Assembly (NCBI GenBank): GCA_003242255.1
Contig: QGUT01000078.1
Coordinates: 1-7,205, forward strand
Direction: 5' to 3'
DNA from: Bacillota bacterium
GTDB taxonomy: Bacteria > Bacillota > Thermosediminibacteria > Thermosediminibacterales > Thermosediminibacteraceae
Length of the DNA stretch: 7,205 nucleotides
Part shown: positions 1-5,984 of the stretch, piece by piece
Layout of the letters: every line of letters begins with the position of its first letter
Position numbering within the stretch: position 1 is the stretch's first letter
Notes under the pieces: generated by a model
Told to the model about the DNA's origin: nothing
The model's database searches: none
Seen by the model: the letters and a program-made list of their open reading frames with translations, nothing else
Translations under genes and position numbers: made by a program

Positions 1-25
1 TGATCGTCCGGGTAAGGAGCCTGCC

Positions 26-1423
26 ATGGGTATTGTCGGAGGTTTTCTCATGCCCCATCCGCCCATTATGGTTCAGGAGGTAGGCGGTGATGAGACGCGG
101 AAAGTTCGCTCTTCCGTTGAGGCCGCCCACCGAGCGGGAGAGGAAATCAGGCAGTTGAGCCCCGATGCGGTGGTGCTCATATCCCCCCACGGGCCCGTCT
201 TCCGGGATGCAATCTGCCTTTACGATTTTCCCTTGAGGGGGAGTTTTGCTTCCTTCGGTGTGCCCGGTTTGAAGCTGGAACTTGAGGCCGATGAAGAACT
301 CCGGGAGGAGATCATCCGAAGGGCGGAGAAAATCGGGATTCCTGCGGTAAAATCCAGCAGCATTCGCCTTTACCGGTTCGGCATAAGGAAAGAACTGGAT
401 CACGGCGCCCTGGTGCCCCTCTATTTCATAACCCGCCATGCTGCCGATTTCAAGCTGGTGCCGCTGGCCTTCGGGATGCTCCCCTACGAAGAGCTTTACG
501 CCTTCGGGAAGGCCATAAGGGAGGCTGCCGAAGCCCTGGGTAAAAAGGTGGCAGTGGTGGCCAGCGGCGATTTGTCCCACCGGCTTTTGCCGGGAGCTCC
601 GGCGGGGTACGACCCGATGGGTAAGGTGTTTGACGAGAAACTGGTTTCTATTTTGGAGCGGTTTGACCTGGACGCCCTCTACGATCTGGAGGAGGATCTC
701 ATAGAAAGGGCGGGCGAGTGCGGCCTCCGGTCCATCTGGATAATGCTCGGAACCTTGGACGGGTGCGATGTAAAGCCCGAGATCTTTTCTTACGAAGGGC
801 CCTTCGGGGTCGGGTACTGCGTGGGAGCCTTTTATCCCCAGGGCGAAGCTGAAAGCTGGCTGGAAAAATTCACAAAGAGGAAAGCCGAAGAGGTAGAGAA
901 GATGAGAAAAAGCGAAGACCCTTACGTGAAGCTGGCCCGGGAGAGCCTTGAGACCTACGTGAGAACCGGAAAGGTGATGGAGTGCCCCGAGGACCTGCCG
1001 GAAGAGATGTTAAAAGAGCGGGCGGGAGTTTTCGTGTCCATAAAAAAGCGGGGCCAGCTCAGGGGATGCATAGGGACCTACCTGCCGACTAGAAAGAACA
1101 TAGCCGAAGAAATAATAATGAATGCCATCAGCGCAGGCTGCGAGGACCCGAGGTTTTCGCCGGTAAAGCCCCAGGAACTTCCCGAACTCGTCTATTCGGT
1201 GGATGTCCTCGCACCGCCCGAAAAAGTGAGCTCTAAAGAAGAACTGGACCCCAAAAAGTACGGCGTCATAGTGAAGAAGGGCCCCAGGGCCGGTCTGCTG
1301 CTGCCGGACTTGGAGGGAGTGGATACCGTGGAAAAGCAACTCGACATAGCCCTGCGAAAGGCGGGCATAAGCCCCAGCGAGGATTATGAGATTTTCCGAT
1401 TTGAGGTACAGAGGCACCATTGA
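26..1423 (+). CDS. AmmeMemoRadiSam fusion protein: LigB/MEMO-like domain plus AMMECR1 domain
   Basis: This 465-residue protein has two domains. Residues 1 to about 272 resemble the class III extradiol dioxygenase (LigB)/MEMO fold: H11 (in MPHPPIM), H55 (in SPHGP), D125-H126, D182-x-x-H185 (in GDLSH) and C232 (in ECGLR). After a charged linker (about 273-298), residues about 299-465 are an AMMECR1 domain, with the diagnostic LRGCIG at 345-350, EDPRFSPV at 373-380 and GLLLPD at 423-428. Proteins of this kind are grouped with a radical SAM partner, and that partner is the next gene, 21 bases downstream. The family's reaction is not known to me. A metal-dependent activity is inferred from the His/Cys set. 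The ATG at 26 is supported by TAAGGAG at 13-19, six bases upstream. It is probably cytoplasmic, as no signal peptide or membrane segment is visible. The domain assignment is firm; a dioxygenase function is not. Confidence 0.93.
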   Translation: MGIVGGFLMPHPPIMVQEVGGDETRKVRSSVEAAHRAGEEIRQLSPDAVVLISPHGPVFRDAICLYDFPLRGSFASFGVPGLKLELEADEELREEIIRRAEKIGIPAVKSSSIRLYRFGIRKELDHGALVPLYFITRHAADFKLVPLAFGMLPYEELYAFGKAIREAAEALGKKVAVVASGDLSHRLLPGAPAGYDPMGKVFDEKLVSILERFDLDALYDLEEDLIERAGECGLRSIWIMLGTLDGCDVKPEIFSYEGPFGVGYCVGAFYPQGEAESWLEKFTKRKAEEVEKMRKSEDPYVKLARESLETYVRTGKVMECPEDLPEEMLKERAGVFVSIKKRGQLRGCIGTYLPTRKNIAEEIIMNAISAGCEDPRFSPVKPQELPELVYSVDVLAPPEKVSSKEELDPKKYGVIVKKGPRAGLLLPDLEGVDTVEKQLDIALRKAGISPSEDYEIFRFEVQRHH

Positions 1424-1430
1424 AGCGGAA

Positions 1431-1437
1431 AGAGGTG
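1431..1437 (+). promoter_or_regulatory. Ribosome binding site supporting a TTG start for amrS
   Basis: AGAGGTG lies seven bases before the TTG at 1445. The next in-frame candidate, ATG at 1457, would be 19 bases away, so this site favours TTG as the start codon. Confidence 0.65.
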
Positions 1438-1444
1438 TCGGCCT

Positions 1445-2446
1445 TTGCGCGAAGCCATGTTCTACGAAAAAGGGGAAAGGGGGAGCGTTGAGTGTTCCCT
1501 ATGCCCCCACCGCTGCGCCATTGCCCCCGGCAGGTCGGGCCTGTGCCGGGTGAGAAAAAATGTGGATGGTGCGCTTTATTCCACCAATTACGGCCGGGTG
1601 TCGTCGCTGAACATGGATCCCATAGAAAAAAAGCCCCTGTATCACTTTTACCCGGGCAGTCCGATATTCTCGGTAGGCAGTTTCGGCTGCAACTTCCGGT
1701 GCAAATTCTGCCAGAACTGGCAGATAGCCCAGGTATCTGAAGTTCCCACTGAGTTCATCCCGGCCGAGGAACTGGTAAAAATAGCGAAAAGCCAGCCGGG
1801 GAACATCGGCATAGCCTACACTTACAACGAGCCGACCATATGGTACGAGTACGTGATCGAGTGCGCTGAGCTTGCGAAAAAAGAGGGGCTCAAAAACGTC
1901 CTGGTCACCAACGGCTTCATAGAACTCAAGCCTCTGGAGCAACTGCTGCCTTACGTGGATGCCATGAACATAGATGTAAAGGCTTACACAGAGGATTTCT
2001 ATAAGAGCATTGCAGCCGGCAGCCTGTCGGCGGTAAAGCGGACTGTAGAGCGGGCTCTGGAAAGCTGTCACGTGGAAATTACCATGTTGCTCATCCCCGG
2101 CTTAAACGATGAGGACGAAGAAATAGAGGCCCTGTCCCGGTGGCTTTCGGAGCTCAGCCGGGACATTCCCCTTCACCTCACCCGCTATTTCCCCCAGTAT
2201 CGGATGAACCGGCCCCCCACTCCCGTGGATACGTTAAAGAGGGCGAGGGACATAGCGAGGAGGTACCTGAATTACGTTTACACCGGCAACGTGGCCGATG
2301 AAGAGGGCAGCAGCACGCACTGCCCCCGGTGCGGGGAGGTCCTGATCCGGCGGTACGGCTACAGGGTGGAGGTAGGAATGACGGGCAGAAGATGCCCCAA
2401 ATGCGGCAGTGAGATAGCCGTGGTAGTATCCGATGGCGGAGAATAA
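1445..2446 (+). CDS. amrS: AmmeMemoRadiSam system radical SAM enzyme
   Basis: This 333-residue radical SAM protein belongs to the pyruvate formate-lyase-activase-like branch. The 4Fe-4S/SAM motif CxxxCxxC is C82, C86 and C89 in GCNFRCKFC. An N-terminal cysteine cluster (C17, C20, C24, C34) and a C-terminal zinc-ribbon-like pair (C293/C296 and C317/C320) flank the core. TYNEPT (126-131) and the downstream LLIPGLND stretch are typical of this group. It should reductively cleave SAM to a 5'-deoxyadenosyl radical, but its substrate is unknown to me. The preceding gene encodes the LigB/MEMO-AMMECR1 protein, the expected partner, and the two are probably co-transcribed. The TTG start at 1445 is chosen from its ribosome binding site; starting at ATG 1457 would remove only four residues. 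It could also be annotated generically as a PflA-like activase, but the neighbour makes AmrS the better name. Confidence 0.92.
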   Translation: MREAMFYEKGERGSVECSLCPHRCAIAPGRSGLCRVRKNVDGALYSTNYGRVSSLNMDPIEKKPLYHFYPGSPIFSVGSFGCNFRCKFCQNWQIAQVSEVPTEFIPAEELVKIAKSQPGNIGIAYTYNEPTIWYEYVIECAELAKKEGLKNVLVTNGFIELKPLEQLLPYVDAMNIDVKAYTEDFYKSIAAGSLSAVKRTVERALESCHVEITMLLIPGLNDEDEEIEALSRWLSELSRDIPLHLTRYFPQYRMNRPPTPVDTLKRARDIARRYLNYVYTGNVADEEGSSTHCPRCGEVLIRRYGYRVEVGMTGRRCPKCGSEIAVVVSDGGE

Positions 2447-2475
2447 ACCGGAGTTGCCCCTTAGGAGGAGATAAT

Positions 2476-3645
2476 GTGATAGAAAAACTCGCGGCAAGGT
2501 TGCTTTCGGGGACTGAAAAAGACGAGGAAAAGGCCCTCAGAAACGCCTACGGGGTTCTGAGCGGCGCCGTGGGCATAGCAGTCAATGCCCTGCTTTTTAT
2601 CCTAAAGCTCATCATAGGGAGCTCCACCAACAGCATCGCCGTCATCGCCGATGCGTTCAACAATTTAGGGGATATAGGCTCTTCGGTGGTGACGATCATC
2701 GGCTTTAAACTCGCCTCAAAGCCGCCCGACAGGGAGCACCCCTTCGGCCACGGAAGGGCCGAATACATCACCAGCCTTATAATCTCCCTTCTGGTAGTGA
2801 TGGTGGGGTTCGAACTTCTCAGGGACTCCATAGGAAGGATAGCGGAACCTTCCCCCGTGGTGTTCCGGTGGCCAGCTTTTATCGCCCTGATCCTTTCCAT
2901 AGGAGCGAAACTCTGGCTGGGTAAATTTACGGGGAAACTGGCGGAAAAGATAGATTCCAGGGCCTTAGATGCCAGCGCCATGGACAGCTACGGCGACGTG
3001 GTATCCACGTCGACGGCAGCACTGGCTCTCCTCTTTTCCAGATTCAGTTCCTTTCCGGCCGATGGTTACGTGGGCCTTTTGGTTTCTCTATTCATCATGT
3101 ACGCCGGGTATAACCTGGTAAAGGAAGCGGTGGATCTTTTGATAGGAACGAGGCCCGACACGGAGATGGTGGAGGAAATAAAAAATAAGGTCTTGTCTTA
3201 CGAGGGCATAATAGGAGTGCACGACATGATGGTCCACAACTACGGGCCGGGAAGGTGCGTGGTGTCGCTTCACGCCGAAATTCCCGAGACCATGCCGGTG
3301 GGCGAGGCCCACGAACTGATAGATAAGGTGGAAAGGGACCTTTCCGAAGAAATGGGTATTTTCGTTACCATCCACATGGACCCCCTGAATGTGGATGACG
3401 AAGAAGTCGTAAAGACGAGGCGGGAGATAGAGGCAATAGTAAAAAAGTTTCCCGAAGTGCTTTCCCTGCACGACCTTCGGGTGGTGGGTTCCGGCGAAAG
3501 AAAGAACGTGATTTTCGATGTGGTGGTATCGAACGACGTGAGGGAGCCCGAAGAAGAAGCTATAAAAAACAGGATAACGGCGGAAATAAAAAAGGCGTTC
3601 CCCGGGTATAACCCGGTGATAACCGTGGACCGGCATTTTATTTGA
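2476..3645 (+). CDS. Cation diffusion facilitator transporter, probable Mn(II) exporter, with tandem C-terminal domains
   Basis: This 389-residue inner-membrane metal/proton antiporter of the CDF family has about six membrane segments within residues 27-220. Aligned by eye to E. coli YiiP, the transport site is N62 and D66 in TM2 (NNLGD) with D170 and D174 in TM5 (DSYGD). This N-D-D-D set is reported for manganese-type CDF proteins such as pneumococcal MntE, whereas Zn-type members use His in TM5. The conserved HPFGHGRAEY loop (88-97) is present. The cytoplasmic part appears duplicated: one ZT-dimer-like domain at about 229-303 and a second at about 311-389, which makes the protein longer than the usual ~300 residues. 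GTG at 2476 is chosen because AGGAGG (2463-2468) lies seven bases upstream. The gene follows amrS by 29 bases, probably in the same transcript. CDF membership is certain; Mn specificity is inferred. Confidence 0.93.
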   Translation: MIEKLAARLLSGTEKDEEKALRNAYGVLSGAVGIAVNALLFILKLIIGSSTNSIAVIADAFNNLGDIGSSVVTIIGFKLASKPPDREHPFGHGRAEYITSLIISLLVVMVGFELLRDSIGRIAEPSPVVFRWPAFIALILSIGAKLWLGKFTGKLAEKIDSRALDASAMDSYGDVVSTSTAALALLFSRFSSFPADGYVGLLVSLFIMYAGYNLVKEAVDLLIGTRPDTEMVEEIKNKVLSYEGIIGVHDMMVHNYGPGRCVVSLHAEIPETMPVGEAHELIDKVERDLSEEMGIFVTIHMDPLNVDDEEVVKTRREIEAIVKKFPEVLSLHDLRVVGSGERKNVIFDVVVSNDVREPEEEAIKNRITAEIKKAFPGYNPVITVDRHFI

Positions 3646-3666
3646 TTCCTTTTAAATATTTTCTTC

Positions 3667-3690
3667 GGGACCTTGTGTTAATAGTCCCCG
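3667..3690. repeat. Inverted repeat spanning the rpmE -35 region
   Basis: GGGAC (3667-3671) is the reverse complement of GTCCC (3684-3688), with 12 bases between that contain the proposed -35 hexamer. C3666 and G3690 could extend the pairing across a one-base bulge. It could be an operator, or a weak stem-loop ending the upstream CDF transcript, but no T run follows it. The short arms make chance a real possibility. Confidence 0.35.
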
Positions 3691-3701
3691 TATGCTATAA
3701 T
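3673..3701 (+). promoter_or_regulatory. Sigma-A-type promoter for rpmE, with extended -10
   Basis: The -10 is a perfect TATAAT (3696-3701) preceded by TG at 3693-3694, giving the extended form TGCTATAAT. A partial -35, TTGTGT (3673-3678), sits at the ideal 17-base spacing. Transcription would begin near 3708 and give a leader of about 50 bases before rpmE. This is the only strong promoter I see in the window. It may also drive yqhQ-prfA-prmC if the terminator after rpmE is leaky. Confidence 0.78.
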
Positions 3702-3707
3702 AACAAA

Positions 3708-3758
3708 GGTTAGGTTTAGGCTTGTGTCTTCGAAAACAATTGCGGCGAGGTGATATAA
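3708..3758 (+). promoter_or_regulatory. Predicted 5' leader of rpmE with ribosome binding site
   Basis: This is the untranslated stretch between the predicted transcription start and the rpmE ATG. It ends with GAGGTGAT (3747-3754), a good ribosome binding site. A small stem is possible between TTGT (3722-3725) and ACAA (3735-3738), but it is weak. Autoregulatory L31 leaders have been proposed in other bacteria; I cannot match this sequence to one of those structures by eye. Confidence 0.4.
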
Positions 3759-3968
3759 ATGAAGAAAGGCATCCATCCCAATTACGGGAAGGCCATCGTG
3801 AGGTGCGCATGCGGAGAGACCTTTGAGACCGGTTCTACGAAGCCTGAAATACACGTGGAGATCTGCTCCAAGTGCCATCCTTTCTTTACCGGCAAGCAGA
3901 AGCTGGTCGACACCGGCGGACGTGTGGAGCGCTTCAAGAAAAAGTACGGCATAAAGGATGAGGAGTAA
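3759..3968 (+). CDS. rpmE: 50S ribosomal protein L31, zinc-binding (type A, C+) form
   Basis: This 69-residue protein is a component of the large ribosomal subunit near the central protuberance, where L31 helps bridge the subunits. The start MKKGIHPNY is characteristic of bacterial L31. Four cysteines, C16 and C18 (CxC) and C36 and C39 (CxxC), form the zinc site, so this is the zinc-containing form rather than the cysteine-less type made under zinc limitation. Length is normal for the family. ATG at 3759 follows AGGTGA (3748-3753) by five bases. The gene has its own promoter and is followed by a hairpin terminator, so much of its expression is probably monocistronic. In many Bacillota rpmE lies near yqhQ, prfA and prmC, as it does here. 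No second L31 copy lies in this window. Confidence 0.97.
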   Translation: MKKGIHPNYGKAIVRCACGETFETGSTKPEIHVEICSKCHPFFTGKQKLVDTGGRVERFKKKYGIKDEE

Positions 3969-3971
3969 TTG

Positions 3972-4001
3972 AAAGGTTAGAGTTTTTCAACTCTAGCCTT
4001 T
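3972..4001 (+). terminator. Hairpin terminator after rpmE, with weak U tract
   Basis: A 13-bp stem (3972-3984 paired with 3989-4001, one G-U wobble) closes a four-base TTTC loop, starting three bases after the rpmE stop. The stem is A/T rich at both ends. The sequence that follows, ATTCATATTATAG, is only partly T, so termination may be incomplete. That would allow read-through into the yqhQ-prfA-prmC operon, for which I see no convincing separate promoter. Confidence 0.75.
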
Positions 4002-4027
4002 ATTCATATTATAGAAAGGGAGAAACT

Positions 4028-4903
4028 ATGAAGGGGAAAGGACCAGCTATAGGCGGCCAGGCCGTTTTGGAAGGGGTGATGATGAGGAGCCCCAGGTACA
4101 CCGCCATAGCAGTGAGGAAGGGCAGCGAGATCGTGGTCAAAAGGGAGGAGAACTCTTCGATTGCCGACAGGTACCCGATCTTAAAAGCCCCCATACTGAG
4201 GGGGGCCGTGGCCCTGGTAGAGATGCTGGTGGTAGGAGTGAGAGCTCTGTCCTATTCGGCAGGGGTAGTCTCCGACGACGAAGAAGAGCTGACCGGCAGG
4301 GATATCTTCATGGCCGTAGCGATGGCCTTGAGTTTCACGCTGCTCGTCTTCATCGTGCTGCCTACCATCTTGACGAAGTTCGTAGCGCGAAGCCTGGAGA
4401 GCCCCTTCCTGCTCAATCTGATAGAGGGAATTGTCCGGATCCTGTTTTTTTTGATATATCTGATAGCCGTCTCTTCCATGAAAGATATAAGGAGGTTTTT
4501 CGAGTATCACGGCGCGGAGCACAAGGCCGTCCACTGCTACGAGAGCGGGGAGGAACTTACGGTAGAAAACGCCAGGAAGTACACCACGCTCCATCCCCGC
4601 TGCGGCACCAGCTTCCTGATAGTGGTCATGGTGGTGAGCATCCTGTTTTTTTCCGCCTTCGGATGGCCGGGAGTGGTGGCCCGGGTAGTGTGGAGGATAC
4701 TGCTGTTTCCACTGGTGGCCGGCGTATCTTACGAATTTATAAGGCTGGCCGGGAAAAGCAACTCCCCCCTGGTCCGGCTTCTCAGTGCTCCCGGTTTATG
4801 GTTACAGAAACTCACCACCCGGGAACCCGACGACTCCCAGCTGGAGGTGGCTCTGGAAGCGCTGAAATGTGTTTTATCTGGAGGTGATGGATTTGCTGGA
4901 TAA
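4028..4903 (+). CDS. yqhQ: DUF1385 family membrane protein (YqhQ-like)
   Basis: This 291-residue integral membrane protein belongs to the DUF1385 family, whose function is not established to my knowledge. The N-terminal signature GGQAVLEGVMMRSP is at 9-22. Hydrophobic segments lie at about 58-80 (weak), 92-115, 130-150, 195-215 and 218-240. Just after the third is an HxxEH motif (H161, E164, H165 in HGAEHK), followed by H169, C170 and E172, then HPRCGTSF with H189 and C192. This set could bind a metal. Another conserved stretch, TTREPDDSQLEVA, is near the C-terminus (263-275). ATG at 4028 follows GGGAG (4018-4022) by five bases. The last 11 bases overlap prfA, so the two are likely translationally coupled. 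The family often sits beside prfA/prmC and rpmE in Bacillota, which hints at a link to translation but does not prove one. Confidence 0.9.
   Translation: MKGKGPAIGGQAVLEGVMMRSPRYTAIAVRKGSEIVVKREENSSIADRYPILKAPILRGAVALVEMLVVGVRALSYSAGVVSDDEEELTGRDIFMAVAMALSFTLLVFIVLPTILTKFVARSLESPFLLNLIEGIVRILFFLIYLIAVSSMKDIRRFFEYHGAEHKAVHCYESGEELTVENARKYTTLHPRCGTSFLIVVMVVSILFFSAFGWPGVVARVVWRILLFPLVAGVSYEFIRLAGKSNSPLVRLLSAPGLWLQKLTTREPDDSQLEVALEALKCVLSGGDGFAG
4880..4888 (+). promoter_or_regulatory. Ribosome binding site that places the prfA start at TTG 4893
   Basis: GGAGGTGAT lies inside the end of yqhQ. Its GGAGG core is eight bases before TTG 4893. The in-frame ATG at 4887 overlaps the site, and the in-frame GTG at 4869 lies upstream of it, so neither could use it. 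Confidence 0.75.
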
Positions 4904-5984
4904 GCTGGATTCTATAGAGAAAAGGTACGAAGAACTTACGAAGCAGATCAGCGACCCGGAAGTTATAGCAAGGCAAGATGAGTGGAGGAAGCTGGCCAAA
5001 GAGCACGCTTCTTTAGAAGAGATAGTCTCCTGCTACCGCGAATATAAAAAAGTGGTGGAGGAGATAAAAGAGAGTAAGGAGCTTCTCAAGGAGAGTTCCA
5101 ACGACCGGGAGATGGAAGAATTTATCAAAGAGGAGATAGAGCGGCTGAAAGAGAGGGAATACCAACTTCAGGAGCAACTGAAAATACTGCTCCTGCCCAA
5201 GGACCCAAACGACGAGAAAGACGTCATAATGGAAATAAGGGCCGGGGCCGGCGGGGAAGAGGCGGCCCTCTTTGCTGGAGACCTTTTCAGGATGTACACC
5301 CGCTACGCCGAGCGGCAAGGCTGGAAGGTCGAGGTGATGAGCTCCAATCCCACGGAACTGGGAGGATTTAAGGAAGTTATCTTTGAGGTAATCGGAAAAG
5401 GAGCTTACAGCCGCCTGAAGTACGAATCCGGCGTCCACCGGGTGCAGAGGATACCGGTCACCGAAGCCGGGGGGCGGATTCACACTTCCACGGCTACGGT
5501 GGCGGTGCTGCCGGAAGCCGAGGAGGTGGACGTGGAGATAAACCCCAATGAAATCAGAATTGACGTCTTCAGGTCTTCCGGCCACGGCGGCCAGTCGGTC
5601 AACACCACCGATTCGGCGGTTAGGATAACCCACCTGCCTACGGGGATTGTGGTCACCTGCCAGGACGAGCGCTCGCAGCTCAAAAACCGGGAGCGGGCCC
5701 TTAAAATACTGAGGGCAAAGCTTCTGGAGATAAAAAGGCGGGAACAGGAGGAAAAAATAGCCCAGAGCAGGAGGAGTCAGGTGGGCACCGGCGACAGGAG
5801 CGAGAGGATAAGGACGTACAATTTTCCGCAGGGCAGGGTTACCGACCACCGCATAGGTTTTACCACCCACCAGCTGGAAAACATTCTTGACGGTGAACTG
5901 GACGAACTCATCGAAAAGCTGATAGCGGATGACCAGGCGAAGAGGCTGGCCGAGGCCGAGGAAGGTGAGATGAGCTTAGCTTAA
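4893..5984 (+). CDS. prfA: Peptide chain release factor 1 (RF1)
   Basis: This 363-residue cytoplasmic factor recognises UAA and UAG in the ribosomal A site and triggers peptide release. The tripeptide PVT at 188-190, the RF1-type stop-codon selector (RF2 carries SPF), marks it as RF1. GGQ at 232-234 in SGHGGQSVN is the catalytic loop, whose glutamine is methylated by PrmC, the product of the next gene. The N-terminal ~100 residues are charged and helical, matching domain 1. The TTG start at 4893 is chosen because the GGAGG core of its ribosome binding site lies eight bases upstream and the resulting N-terminus, MLDKLDSIEKRYEEL, is typical of RF1. Longer versions from GTG 4869 or ATG 4887 add up to eight unlikely residues. 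The gene overlaps yqhQ by 11 bases. It ends in TAA, a codon RF1 itself reads. Confidence 0.97.
   Translation: MLDKLDSIEKRYEELTKQISDPEVIARQDEWRKLAKEHASLEEIVSCYREYKKVVEEIKESKELLKESSNDREMEEFIKEEIERLKEREYQLQEQLKILLLPKDPNDEKDVIMEIRAGAGGEEAALFAGDLFRMYTRYAERQGWKVEVMSSNPTELGGFKEVIFEVIGKGAYSRLKYESGVHRVQRIPVTEAGGRIHTSTATVAVLPEAEEVDVEINPNEIRIDVFRSSGHGGQSVNTTDSAVRITHLPTGIVVTCQDERSQLKNRERALKILRAKLLEIKRREQEEKIAQSRRSQVGTGDRSERIRTYNFPQGRVTDHRIGFTTHQLENILDGELDELIEKLIADDQAKRLAEAEEGEMSLA

Noticed and set aside
1..25. TGA at 1-3 as the stop of an upstream gene
   Set aside because: No coding sequence is visible before it, so its frame and identity cannot be judged.
1457..1459. ATG 1457 as the amrS start
   Set aside because: It is 19 bases from the only ribosome binding site, while TTG 1445 is seven bases away. 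The difference is only four residues, so it remains a minor alternative.
2474..2479. ATG at 2474 before the CDF gene
   Set aside because: It is followed at once by TGA (ATGTGA) in its own frame. The real start is the GTG at 2476.
3602..3616. Perfect inverted repeat CCGGGT-ATA-ACCCGG as a terminator
   Set aside because: It lies inside the end of the CDF coding region, has a three-base loop and no T run follows. It is better explained by coding sequence.
3984..4012. Promoter for yqhQ: TTTTCA, 17 bases, TATTAT
   Set aside because: It would sit in the terminator hairpin and start transcription near 4019, inside the ribosome binding site, leaving almost no leader.
4445..4657. Runs of 8 and 7 T (4445-4452, 4646-4652) in yqhQ as programmed slippage sites
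   Set aside because: Both encode Phe-rich membrane segments and the frame is intact across them. There is no sign of an alternative product.
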